64,000 nt of DNA from Nostoc sp. NMS2 (GCF_017115105.1 NZ_JABXKH010000163.1:1-64000); one strand, 5' to 3'. Shown: positions 45,824 to 53,561, numbered from the stretch's first letter. The notes: generated by a model from the sequence alone, not told the origin. A program made the numbers and translations.

Positions 45824-45851
45824 GTAAGGGTGCGGTGTACCGTACCCTTAC
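45824..45851 (+). terminator. Terminator hairpin after pgk
   Basis: GTAAGGGT(GCGGTGTACCGT)ACCCTTAC forms an 8-bp stem (extendable by internal GGT/ACC pairing) about 50 nt after the pgk stop codon, followed by an A/T-rich tract TATATTTATT. It separates pgk from the ATPase-TOPRIM pair. Confidence 0.7.
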
Positions 45852-45908
45852 TATATTTATTAGCATTTTTGGCAACGATACCACCAGAGTTGTGGAGGTG
45901 AAAGTGTA

Positions 45909-47081
45909 GTGGCAAGAATTGAAGAAATTTCAGTCAAAAACTATAGGGTTCTCCAAGATGTCACCCTAAAAGATATCAAACCTTTTTCCGTTTTCCTTGG
46001 CCCTAATGGTAGTGGCAAAACTACTTTTTTTGATGTGATAGGTTTTCTTTCAGATTGCCTTACTACTAATGTTCGCAAAGCCTTAGAAAAGCGAGGGAGA
46101 TTTCAAGAAGTTATCTCCCGCGATTGTCAAGGTCAAGAAATTAAAATTGTAATTCAGTATCGTGAAGATAATAACTCTCCTAAAATCACCTATACAGTTG
46201 CTATTGCTTTACAAAATGGAGCGCCAATTGTTTCAAGGGAAACTCTCAAATGGAGGCGTGGTTCTCATGGACAACCATTTGATTTTCTGAAGTTTGAAAA
46301 TGGGGGAGGTGAAGTAATTAGTGGTGAAAATCCCGAAATTAATGATAAAAGAATTCACTATCAAATGGATGACCCCAGTTCCTTGGCTATTAAAACTATA
46401 GGTCAATTATCAGATAACCCACGTATTGCTAGTTTGCGCCGTTTTATTGAGGGATGGTTTCTATCTTATTTTATACCAGATCAAGCTCGTCAGCTAGCGA
46501 CTGCTGGCGCAATGGAACATCTCTCTCGTGAAGGAGACAATATTGCTAATGTAGTTCAATACCTTGCTGATGAACATCAAGAAACTTTATCTAAAATTTT
46601 GAAGTTACTGGCTAGCCGTGTTCCCCAGTTAGAAAAAGTGGAGTCGGAGCCAACAATTGATGGTAGACTGGCTCTTTTATTTAAAGATGCACCTTTTAGT
46701 AAGCCATTTTTAGCAAGGTTTTCCTCAGACGGAACGCTAAAGTTACTGGCATATTTAATATTATTAAATGACCCTAATCCTCCTCAGCTACTTTGTATTG
46801 AAGAGCCAGAGAATGGACTGCACCATAGAATTCTTGACTCATTAAGTGAGGAAGCTCAGGCTTACTCGCAACGCGCACAAGTATTTGTTTCTACCCACTC
46901 CCCATTTTTTGTTAACACAATAAAAGATGCTAGACAACTCTGGATTTTCCAACGCGATGACAAGGGTTATGCAACTGTTACAAGGGCTGACAAAATCGAT
47001 GATGCTAAACATTTTATAGAATCCCAAGCAGGCTTAGGTGATCTCTGGTCTGAGGGATATCTTAGAGGATTACCTTACTAG
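45909..47081 (+). CDS. ABC/SMC-type ATPase (AAA_21), partner of a TOPRIM-like gene
   Basis: 390 residues from GTG 45909, preceded by the strong site GGAGGTG. Walker A LGPNGSGKTTFF (Lys near residue 38) follows a RecF/OLD-like start (ARIEEISVKNYRVLQDVTL). ABC signature-like region RFSSDGTLKLLAYLILL (near 272), Walker B LLCIEEPENGLHHR (near 294-307), and the H-loop STHSPFF (near 327). A central insertion (about 80-260) is where SMC-like proteins carry their coiled coil. All nucleotide-binding motifs look intact. The next gene begins 11 bp downstream. This ATPase plus nuclease-like arrangement resembles two-gene defence systems (AAA plus TOPRIM, as in PARIS and OLD-type systems), but homology to a specific system has not been shown. 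Confidence 0.9.
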   Translation: MARIEEISVKNYRVLQDVTLKDIKPFSVFLGPNGSGKTTFFDVIGFLSDCLTTNVRKALEKRGRFQEVISRDCQGQEIKIVIQYREDNNSPKITYTVAIALQNGAPIVSRETLKWRRGSHGQPFDFLKFENGGGEVISGENPEINDKRIHYQMDDPSSLAIKTIGQLSDNPRIASLRRFIEGWFLSYFIPDQARQLATAGAMEHLSREGDNIANVVQYLADEHQETLSKILKLLASRVPQLEKVESEPTIDGRLALLFKDAPFSKPFLARFSSDGTLKLLAYLILLNDPNPPQLLCIEEPENGLHHRILDSLSEEAQAYSQRAQVFVSTHSPFFVNTIKDARQLWIFQRDDKGYATVTRADKIDDAKHFIESQAGLGDLWSEGYLRGLPY

Positions 47082-47092
47082 TAGTAGCAATT

Positions 47093-47677
47093 ATGCACAT
47101 AGAGTTTTTAGTAGAGGAACCTTCAACTGAAGTTGCTTTAAATTTTATTGTCCCTAAAATTATAGGTGATACTCATACGCTGAAAATTCATAACTTTCAA
47201 AATAAAGGTAGACTTTTAAAAAGACTGCCTGAGCGGATGAAATCTTATGCTAAATTTGTACCTGATGACTGGCGGATCGTGATTTTATTAGATGAAGATA
47301 GAGCTGATTGCCAAGAGTTAAAGAGGAAACTTTGTGATGCTAGCAGTGTTGTGACTAAACAAAAAGGAAATATTGTTCTCCATAGAATTGCTGTAGAAGA
47401 ACTGGAGTCATGGTTTATAGGTGACGTAACAGCAATTAGGGCTGAATATGAAAAGATCCCAGTTTCTTTATCCCAGCAAGCCAAATTTCGGAATCCAGAC
47501 ACTATTAAAGGTGGTACATGGGAGCAACTAGATAAGATCCTCAAAAAATATGGTTATGAGACAGGTTTACAAAAAATCGACTTTGCTGAGAAAGTTTCTC
47601 CCCACATGGATGTAGAAAACAACCTCTCTAAAAGTTTTCAGATTTTTCGAGATGGACTAAGAAGCATCGTCAAATAA
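47093..47677 (+). CDS. DUF4276 protein with TOPRIM-like motifs
   Basis: 194 residues. N-terminal strand and helix HIEFLVEEPSTEVAL provide the conserved Glu (8/9, 13), and DDWRIVILLDEDRADCQEL carries a D67-x-D69 pair: the E...DxD arrangement of TOPRIM metal sites. A further conserved helix HRIAVEELESWFIGD (about 97-111) matches DUF4276 (Pfam). DUF4276 genes are commonly found directly after AAA_21 ATPase genes, as here. Possible nuclease or effector; unproven. The 11-bp spacing suggests translational coupling with the ATPase gene; no strong ribosome-binding site of its own. Confidence 0.85.
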   Translation: MHIEFLVEEPSTEVALNFIVPKIIGDTHTLKIHNFQNKGRLLKRLPERMKSYAKFVPDDWRIVILLDEDRADCQELKRKLCDASSVVTKQKGNIVLHRIAVEELESWFIGDVTAIRAEYEKIPVSLSQQAKFRNPDTIKGGTWEQLDKILKKYGYETGLQKIDFAEKVSPHMDVENNLSKSFQIFRDGLRSIVK

Positions 47678-47734
47678 AATTTATTAATCAGGTAGTTATT
47701 ACTTATAATAAATTACACAAATTTGGAGGAAAGT

Positions 47735-48352
47735 GTGGAAACCAAATGGCTGGAATGGGCGCAAAAATTACAAGCGATCGCTCAAAATGGTCTAACCTAT
47801 TCTGAAGGGCCTTTTGATATTGAACGATATAAACAATTACGAGAGATCGCCACAGATATTATGGCGACTTACTCGAATGTAGAACACAGCTATATCCTCG
47901 ATTTATTTAGCCGTGAAGAAGGATATGCAACTCCCAAAGTTGACGTGCGGGCGGCAATTTTCCGTGATGATACTATATTGTTAGTCAAGGAAAAAGCAGA
48001 CGGTTGCTGGAGTTTACCTGGTGGATGGGCTGATGTTGGCGAGTCGCCCAGTGAAGTAGTTGTGAAAGAAGTATATGAAGAATCTGGATATCAAGCACGC
48101 GCTATTAAATTACTAGCAGTTTATGACAGAAACAAACAGGGACATTCCCCGTTGCCGTTTTATGTGTATAAACTGTTTTTTAAATGTGAACTTATTGGTG
48201 GTTCTCCATTATCAAGTATTGAAACTGAAGATGTCGGTTTTTTCTCTGAAGATGCTTTACCAGAACTTTCTATCGGACGGGTGACGACAGCACAAATTAC
48301 CCGGCTTTTTCAACATTATCGCCAACCAGATTTACCGACAGACTTTGATTAA
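47735..48352 (+). CDS. NUDIX hydrolase with N-terminal NUDIX-associated domain
   Basis: 205 residues from GTG 47735: GGAGGA lies 4-5 nt upstream, which decides against the TTG at 47723, since that TTG overlaps the ribosome-binding site. Residues about 1-60 are the helical N-terminal domain typical of one NUDIX subgroup (KWLEWAQKLQAIAQNGLTYSEGPFDIERY). The NUDIX box GGWADVGESPSEVVVKEVYEESGY (cut here to its core GESPSEVVVKEVYEESG) has Lys for Arg but an intact EEsG. Follows the ATPase/TOPRIM pair by 57 bp, on the same strand; whether it belongs to that module is unclear. Confidence 0.9.
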   Translation: METKWLEWAQKLQAIAQNGLTYSEGPFDIERYKQLREIATDIMATYSNVEHSYILDLFSREEGYATPKVDVRAAIFRDDTILLVKEKADGCWSLPGGWADVGESPSEVVVKEVYEESGYQARAIKLLAVYDRNKQGHSPLPFYVYKLFFKCELIGGSPLSSIETEDVGFFSEDALPELSIGRVTTAQITRLFQHYRQPDLPTDFD

Positions 48353-48354
48353 AA

Positions 48355-48389
48355 TAATTCGTAATTCGTAATTCGTAATTCGTAATTCG
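48355..48389. repeat. Heptanucleotide tandem repeat (TAATTCG)5
   Basis: Five exact TAATTCG units starting 2 bp after the NUDIX stop codon. The unit is the complement (circularly permuted) of the AATTACG array at 41407. STRR family. Confidence 0.9.
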
Positions 48390-48509
48390 TAATTAAGTTT
48401 TGCATTAGCGTTCGCGCAGCGTCTGGGGATTTTAACCCCACCACAAAACTTGTCGCGCAATATAAGCGAGGAACTTAGTACAGGTTTGCGTAAAAGCGTA
48501 GCGTTTTTA

Positions 48510-48782
48510 ATGCAAGCTAATGCATTAACAATGCAAGCCAATGCGTTAACAATGCAAGCTAATGCGTTAACAATGCAAGCCGATGCGTTAACAATGCAAG
48601 CTAATGCGTTAACAATGCAAGCTAATGCGTTAACAATGCAAGCTAATGCGTTAACAATGCAAGCTAATGCGTTAACAATGCAAGCTAATGCGTTAACAAT
48701 GCAAGCTAATGCGTTAACAATGCAAGCTAATGCGTTAACAATGCAAGCCGATGCGTTAACAATGCAAGCTAATGCGTTAACA
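48510..48782. repeat. Minisatellite: 13 tandem copies of a 21-bp unit
   Basis: Unit ATGCAAGCTAATGCGTTAAC plus A, 21 bp, repeated exactly 13 times (273 bp) with few variants (GCCAATGCG, GCCGATGCG, GCATTAAC). Because 21 is a multiple of three, both strands stay open: MQANALT on plus (open frame 48450-48863, 137 codons from TTG) and ALACIVN on minus (open frame 48332-48859). Each unit contains ATG and the palindrome GTTAAC. Neither frame has a good start or recognisable homology outside the array, so I list it as a repeat and not as a gene. The flanks 48390-48509 and 48783-48875 hold nothing else recognisable. Confidence 0.95.
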
Positions 48783-48875
48783 TTGTTGGGTATTGCCAAA
48801 ATTAATTCGTTACGAATTAATGAAATGCTGTACTTAGACCCCTCAAAAATGTTAACCAATTAGACGCGGATACTT

Positions 48876-50204
48876 TTAAGGAAATATTGCTAACTCTGTT
48901 TCTGGGTCAAAAAAGTGAATTTTCTCTGGAGTTAGCGATAACCATAATTGCTCACCAGCTTGTACAAAACGGTCTGGGGGAATTCGCACTTGTAGGTAAT
49001 TGGCTGTAGTGGCAGGCTGAGAACCAGGTTCGGCAATCTTAACAGCGAGAAAGGAATCGTTACCGAGATTCTCTACCAAATCTACTTGCACTGGTAAATT
49101 TTTGGTGGCAGGCATACTCAAGTTCAAGTGTTCTGGACGAATCCCTAAAATTAGAGTTTTCCGATCGTATTTTTGTAGGGCATTTCCCCAAACTTGTGGG
49201 AGGGTAAAACGAAACTGAGAATGCGTAATCAACTGAGGGGCTTGAAATTCTACAGGAATAAAATTCATCGGTGGTGAACCAATGAATTCTGCTACAAAAA
49301 GATTGGCAGGGCGGTTGTAAAGTTCTAGGGGAGAAGCTACTTGTTGAATTTTACCCTCGGACATAATTGCAATGCGATCGCCCATTGTCATCGCTTCTGT
49401 TTGATCGTGGGTAACGTAAATTGTCGTTGTCCCCAGTTGGCGCTGCAATTTCACAATTTGGGCGCGGGTTTCTGCTCGCAATTTTGCATCTAAGTTAGAA
49501 AGCGGTTCATCCATTAAAAATACTTGAGGGTCACGCGCGATCGCTCTTCCCAATGCAACCCGTTGTCTTTGTCCCCCAGATAGCTGTTTGGGTAAGCGAT
49601 TCAGCAATGTTTCAATTTGTAACAGTTGAGCAACACTACGCACCTGTTGATCCACCGCCCGTTCTTTGTCAGAAATGTAGCGTAGTCCTTTAGGTAACTT
49701 TCTTGTCGCACCTACGAAGAGATTTTCTGCCCACGTCCGAAGATAAGGGGATGAGGGGGATGAGGGAGTATTTTCTCCTCTGCTCCCCTGCTCCTCTGCT
49801 CCCCTGCTTCCCCTACGGCGTAACCCAAAGGCGATGTTGTCATACACCGTCATGTGGGGATAGAGGGCGTAATTTTGAAATACCATTGCGATGTCGCGTT
49901 CTTTGGGTGGTAGGTCATTGATTAAGCGATCGCCTACCCAGATATTACCGCCAGTCATCACTTCTAAACCAGCGATTAACCGCAGCAAGGTGCTTTTCCC
50001 ACAACCAGAAGGGCCCACCAGCACCATAAACTCGCCATCTGCGATCGTCAGGTTAATCCGCCGCAAGACGTTAACACTTCCTGCACGTTCTTGTGCATCA
50101 ATTTTCTCCCCAGACGTAGGGGAAGATTGGTTTTGTAAGGAAACACTTTCCCCTTTACGTGAGGAAAAACTTTTATAAACGTTTTCTAAAATAACTTGAG
50201 ACAC
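48876..50204 (-). CDS. Sugar-type ABC transporter ATP-binding protein (UgpC/MalK/MsmX-like)
   Basis: 442 residues from GTG 50204 (an earlier TTG at 50216 is less convincing). ATPase domain: Walker A LVGPSGCGKSTLLRLIAG, Q loop VFQNYALYPHMTVYDNIAFGLRRR, signature LSGGQRQRVALGRAIA, Walker B VFLMDEPLSNLDAK, and switch His in YVTHDQTEA. The C-terminal about 150 residues form the MalK-type TOBE regulatory domain. An unusual insertion of about 45 residues (GSRGAEEQGSRGENTPSSPSS and onward) sits between the Q loop and the signature; it is encoded partly by low-complexity repeat DNA (49745-49815). No permease or binding protein is adjacent, so it may serve several sugar importers. Confidence 0.93.
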   Translation of the reverse strand: MSQVILENVYKSFSSRKGESVSLQNQSSPTSGEKIDAQERAGSVNVLRRINLTIADGEFMVLVGPSGCGKSTLLRLIAGLEVMTGGNIWVGDRLINDLPPKERDIAMVFQNYALYPHMTVYDNIAFGLRRRGSRGAEEQGSRGENTPSSPSSPYLRTWAENLFVGATRKLPKGLRYISDKERAVDQQVRSVAQLLQIETLLNRLPKQLSGGQRQRVALGRAIARDPQVFLMDEPLSNLDAKLRAETRAQIVKLQRQLGTTTIYVTHDQTEAMTMGDRIAIMSEGKIQQVASPLELYNRPANLFVAEFIGSPPMNFIPVEFQAPQLITHSQFRFTLPQVWGNALQKYDRKTLILGIRPEHLNLSMPATKNLPVQVDLVENLGNDSFLAVKIAEPGSQPATTANYLQVRIPPDRFVQAGEQLWLSLTPEKIHFFDPETELAIFP

Positions 50205-50410
50205 AATGACTAACAACTAATGACTAATGACCAATACTTCGGCTTACCTCGACTTCGCTCGGCACAAGTCGCTCAGTACAAGTGACTAATGACCAATGAC
50301 AGTTTAGCGCCAATAATACATGTTCAGGGTAAATACGAAAAGTAAAAAAAACAGCTTGCACCATCAAAAGCAAACTACCCTAGATTTTAGGGCTATTAGG
50401 AGGTGTTGTT

Positions 50411-51667
50411 ATGACTACCGATATACCTAAAAATCTTTCCCAAGACTCAAGTATTAACGCTGTCCATGACATTGTAGACACACAAACCACAGATTGTTGC
50501 ATTGTGGGTGGGGGGCCAGCCGGAGTAGTTTTGGCGCTGTTGTTAGCGCGTCAAGGCATTTCGGTGATGCTGTTGGAAGCACACAAAGACTTCGATCGCG
50601 ATTTTCGCGGTGACACGATTCATCCGTCGGTGATGGAAATTATGGAAGAATTGGGACTTAGCGATCGCTTGCTAAAACTTCCCCATGCCAAAATGCGCCA
50701 AATTAGGTTTAAAACTCCTCAAGATACTGTCACATTGGCAGATTTTAGCCATCTGAAAACCCGCTACCCCTACATTACAATGCTTCCCCAGGTAAAATTC
50801 CTGGAGTTCATCACCCAAGAAGCACAAAAATATCCAAGTTTCCATCTGGTAATGGGTGCGAATGTGCAAGAATTAATTACCGAAAATGGCGTAATTCAAG
50901 GTGTCCGCTATCGGGGAAGCGGTGGCTGGCATGAAATCCGGGCAATACTGACGGTGGGTGCAGACGGTCGCCACTCACGTTTACGCCACCTGGGTGAGTT
51001 TGAATCCATCGAAACCTCACCGCCAATGGATATCCTTTGGTTTCGCTTACCGCGTCAGCCAGGAGACCCAGAAGGGGGAATGGGGCGCTTTGGTAAAGGT
51101 AAAATCATGGCCATGCTTGACCGTGGTGATGAGTGGCAAGTTGCATATATCATCCCCAAGGGAGGCTATCAACAACTGCGGGTTGAGGGTTTGGAGGAGT
51201 TAAAAAAATCTATTGTGGAAGTAGTGCCAGAATTCCAGCAACGCATCCAAAATTTACACGATTGGTCACAAATAGCTTTTCTTTCAGTGGAGTCCAGCCG
51301 CGTCAAACGCTGGTATCATCCCGGACTGTTACTCATCGGTGATGCGGCTCATATAATGTCTCCTGTGGGTGGAGTTGGCATTAACTACGCGATTCAAGAT
51401 GCTGTAGTCGCAGCGAATGTACTCAGCAAACCGCTCAAAAATCGACAAGTACAACTTAGCGACCTAGCAAAAGTACAACGTCAACGCGAATTGCCCACAC
51501 GCATCATTCAGGCATTTCAAACTTTTATCCAAAAGCGGGTATTTGCCCCGGTTCTCATCTCAAAAAGCACCTTTGTACCACCTGCGTTTTTGCGCTTACC
51601 CATCTTGCGCGACCTCCCAGCCAGGTTGATCGCCTTGGGTGTTTTTCCAGTTCACGTCAAGACTTAA
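50411..51667 (+). CDS. FAD-dependent monooxygenase/oxidoreductase (PHBH/UbiH fold)
   Basis: 418 residues. Ribosome-binding site AGGAGGTG lies 6 nt before the ATG, the best in this window. FAD-binding: Rossmann GXGXXG as CCIVGGGPAGVVLALLLARQG near residue 35, DG motif LTVGADGRHSRLR near 185, and GDAAHIMSPVGGVGINYAIQD near 318. This is the aromatic hydroxylase/UbiH family. The substrate is unknown; no pathway genes flank it. Confidence 0.9.
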   Translation: MTTDIPKNLSQDSSINAVHDIVDTQTTDCCIVGGGPAGVVLALLLARQGISVMLLEAHKDFDRDFRGDTIHPSVMEIMEELGLSDRLLKLPHAKMRQIRFKTPQDTVTLADFSHLKTRYPYITMLPQVKFLEFITQEAQKYPSFHLVMGANVQELITENGVIQGVRYRGSGGWHEIRAILTVGADGRHSRLRHLGEFESIETSPPMDILWFRLPRQPGDPEGGMGRFGKGKIMAMLDRGDEWQVAYIIPKGGYQQLRVEGLEELKKSIVEVVPEFQQRIQNLHDWSQIAFLSVESSRVKRWYHPGLLLIGDAAHIMSPVGGVGINYAIQDAVVAANVLSKPLKNRQVQLSDLAKVQRQRELPTRIIQAFQTFIQKRVFAPVLISKSTFVPPAFLRLPILRDLPARLIALGVFPVHVKT

Positions 51668-52049
51668 ATTTTTGCCAATAATTTTTTCTATTTCTGAAAT
51701 GGGTGGTACAATTATACTACTCAATGCAGAATTGAATGCTCAATTTAGTCAAGCGAGGGTGGCGGACGGCATACTTGATGCTGTTCAAAGCGATCGCTTG
51801 GCTTTTATGCTAGAAAGGACTAGAAAGAATTCAGCACCCAGGAGTCAGAAGTCAGAATTGATAAGGAGTTTAGTATGATTGGTATATTCATTCATCAAGT
51901 GTTATTCTGACTCCTGAATTCTCTTAGAAAATTTGTTCAAATATTATTAAAAAATGCGAACAATTAAACATATCTAGATATTAATTGGCACTACATAGAA
52001 AAACCCCCTCTTTTTCAACCAGTACTTTTTGCAGTCAGGAGTAATTTTA
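51668..52049. other. Intergenic region upstream of ssb
   Basis: About 380 bp. An open frame running through 51639-51878 overlaps the previous gene and lacks family features; I do not accept it. At 51829-51911 there is a pair of GGAGTCAGAA/TTCTGACTCC repeats. Nothing else is recognisable. Confidence 0.5.
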
Positions 52050-52730
52050 ATGAACAGCTGCGTTTTGATGGCGGAAATTATTAACGAACCACAACTCCGC
52101 TATACAGCCGATAATTTGGGAGTTACGGAAATGCTGGTGCAGTTTCCCAATTCCCTGAAACCAGAAGATCCGCCAGCCACCCTGAAAGTTGTCGGCTGGG
52201 GGAATTTAGCGACAGAAATCCAGCAAAACTACCACCAAGGCGATCGCGTCATCCTCGTAGGACGTTTAGGCATGAATACTGTTGAGCGTCAAGAAGGTTT
52301 TAAAGAAAAACGCGCTGAATTGACAGTACAACAAATTCAACCTGTTGGAGGTAGTTTTAATACCGATCCATTGCCTTCGGCAACCGTAACTCCATCATTT
52401 ACTGAAACTACTCCACGACAAACATCTTCAGCATCTCGTCCTCCACAAAAAGACGTTGACACTTACGAGTCACCACGTCCAGCACCTACCCCGACTGCAA
52501 ATCCTGTTGGCGTTGCTCCCCAAACGACAAATTACGAACCCGTACCCCAATCTACAAATTATGAACGAACTACTTATCCAGCAGTGAAAGTAGAAGAACC
52601 AGATCCAGATGATATTCCCTTCGTGCGCTCCGTTGATTCCAGAACTGCTTCATCTGGCTTGCTTGATTTCTACGAAATCGAAAGCCAATGCCCGCAGATA
52701 GGAATCAGTCATAACTTCAAGTTTATCTAG
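52050..52730 (+). CDS. ssb: Single-stranded DNA-binding protein
   Basis: 226 residues from ATG 52050 with AGGAG 9 nt upstream. OB-fold domain about 1-105: NSCVLMAEIINEPQLRYTADNLGVTEMLVQFP, then VVGWGNLATEIQQNYHQGDRVILVGRL. A long Pro/Ser/Thr-rich linker follows. The acidic motif DPDDIPF, which in most SSBs is the extreme C terminus that recruits partner proteins, is found here about 36 residues before the end and is followed by VRSVDSRTASSGLLDFYEIE. This atypical tail is discussed in the findings. Probably one of several SSB paralogues. Confidence 0.9.
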   Translation: MNSCVLMAEIINEPQLRYTADNLGVTEMLVQFPNSLKPEDPPATLKVVGWGNLATEIQQNYHQGDRVILVGRLGMNTVERQEGFKEKRAELTVQQIQPVGGSFNTDPLPSATVTPSFTETTPRQTSSASRPPQKDVDTYESPRPAPTPTANPVGVAPQTTNYEPVPQSTNYERTTYPAVKVEEPDPDDIPFVRSVDSRTASSGLLDFYEIESQCPQIGISHNFKFI

Positions 52731-52737
52731 CTTGAGT

Positions 52738-52768
52738 TTGACTAACTTGTTTACTGTGTGAGTGTAAT
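52738..52768 (+). promoter_or_regulatory. Candidate promoter for the structured RNA
   Basis: TTGACT (52738-52743) and TGTAAT (52763-52768) with 19 bp between them resemble a sigma-70 type promoter. The spacing is slightly long. A transcript would begin near 52775, just before the first hairpin. Confidence 0.45.
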
Positions 52769-52774
52769 TCTCAC

Positions 52775-53073
52775 CGCCTTGGTATCAAGTTGATACATAG
52801 CCCAGTTTAGGAGAATTGGCACCCCTGCTAAATCGGTGCATGGGCTAAAAGCTGGTAACTTAAAACCGCGTTAGGAACCCCAGCGAGTATAGATAGATAT
52901 GGTTACGAGAGAAACCTGTGGCTGAACTGTCGTTATGTTGAAGTAGCCAAAAGCGGTTGATAGGCTGCAACCAAAAGGTGATGGTGAAAGGTCTTGCATG
53001 GTGAATGGATTGCAGTTACGTGACGAGTTTCAAATTCTACAAATAGCCATCCTTTAGGGTGTGCTATTTTTTT
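52775..53073 (+). ncRNA. Candidate structured non-coding RNA, about 300 nt, unidentified
   Basis: Not recognised as tmRNA, 6S, RNase P or SRP RNA. Pairing potential is unusually dense: GTATCA/TGATAC (52782-52796); TAGCCCA/TGGGCTA (52798-52804, 52841-52847) enclosing GCACC/GGTGC (52819-52823, 52835-52839); GCTGG/CCAGC (52851-52855, 52880-52884); GGTT/AACC (52901-52916); TGGCT/AGCCA (52919-52923, 52945-52949); GGTTG/CAACC (52955-52972). AACCGC (52864-52869) can pair with GCGGTT (52953-52958), a pseudoknot that competes with the last hairpin. A U-run terminator ends it. Shape and size would suit a HEARO/omega-type RNA, but that is a guess. Confidence 0.5.
53041..53073 (+). terminator. Rho-independent terminator of the structured RNA
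   Basis: AAATAGC and GCTATTT, with inner ATCC/GGGT and loop TTTA, then seven T residues (53067-53073). A clean intrinsic terminator not attached to any protein gene upstream other than ssb (310 bp away). Confidence 0.85.
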
Positions 53074-53279
53074 ATATGTGTTGACGCTTGACATCTTGTT
53101 GTAATACATTTTACCTACTTTTATTTCACTCATTCTCCTAATACCAATTTGAAAAAATAGTGCGGCACATAGATTGACATAACCGAGAAAAAGAAGTCGA
53201 TTTCCAATCCAATATCTAAAATCAAAAATGGTGTAAGCTACAATCAAAATTACTCATAGATTAATTTCCTGGCACTGCC

Positions 53280-53555
53280 ATGACCATTTCTCTACCACCG
53301 AAACTCAATAGTCTTCCAACAACACTACCCATTGATGGCGCGGTTCGGATTGATTTGGAAGAAGGTATTCCAGTTTTTCGAGCATCCAGTACTGTTCAAA
53401 GTCGTATTGAAGAATTATTAGCAAAACAGCAAAAAACTTCACTTAGTGCAGAAGAAGAGAAAGAACTGGATTGCTACGAAGAAATTGATGACTACCTAAG
53501 CTTTGTAAATCGCACAATTCGTAATTTGTCTGTTGCTCCAAATCAACAAGCATAA
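53280..53555 (+). CDS. Small protein of unknown function upstream of an HNH endonuclease
   Basis: 91 residues. N-terminal part is beta-like (LPIDGAVRIDLEEGIPVFRA); from about residue 38 it is helical and highly charged (VQSRIEELLAKQQKTSLSAEEEKELDCYEEIDDYLSFVNRTIRN). The HNH gene begins 7 bp after its stop. Such a small gene and HNH pair occurs repeatedly in cyanobacterial genomes, suggesting a functional unit such as a regulator or antitoxin-like partner; that role is inference. ATG start. Confidence 0.75.
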   Translation: MTISLPPKLNSLPTTLPIDGAVRIDLEEGIPVFRASSTVQSRIEELLAKQQKTSLSAEEEKELDCYEEIDDYLSFVNRTIRNLSVAPNQQA

Positions 53556-53561
53556 TAAATT

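Larger units (their letters stand above)
52731..53279. other. Intergenic region with a structured-RNA transcription unit
   Basis: No protein gene is supported. The 5' part is a promoter-like sequence and a 300-nt structured region ending in a terminator (see the entries for those positions). The rest (53080-53279) is A+T-rich with nothing recognisable. A minus-strand open frame over 52933-53247 crosses the structured region and starts weakly; I reject it. Confidence 0.6.

Noticed and set aside
48510..48782. CRISPR array
   Set aside because: Units are contiguous 21-mers with no unique spacers and no cas genes; it is a plain tandem repeat.
48332..48859. Minus-strand (ALACIVN)n frame and plus-strand (MQANALT)n frame as genes
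   Set aside because: Both are open only because the 21-bp unit is a multiple of three; starts are TTG without good ribosome-binding sites. Kept as a repeat and raised as a finding.
51639..51878. 79-codon frame after the FAD oxidoreductase
   Set aside because: Overlaps the preceding gene out of frame, no family features, ends in GGAGTCAGAA-type repeat.
52775..53073. tmRNA, 6S RNA, RNase P RNA, SRP RNA, group I or II intron identity for the structured region
   Set aside because: None of their hallmark sequences (tRNA-like ends, GAGGAAAGUC, GGAAG tetraloop region, domain V) could be found; the RNA is left unnamed.
52933..53247. 104-codon minus-strand frame overlapping the structured RNA
   Set aside because: It runs antisense through stems and the terminator and has no protein features.
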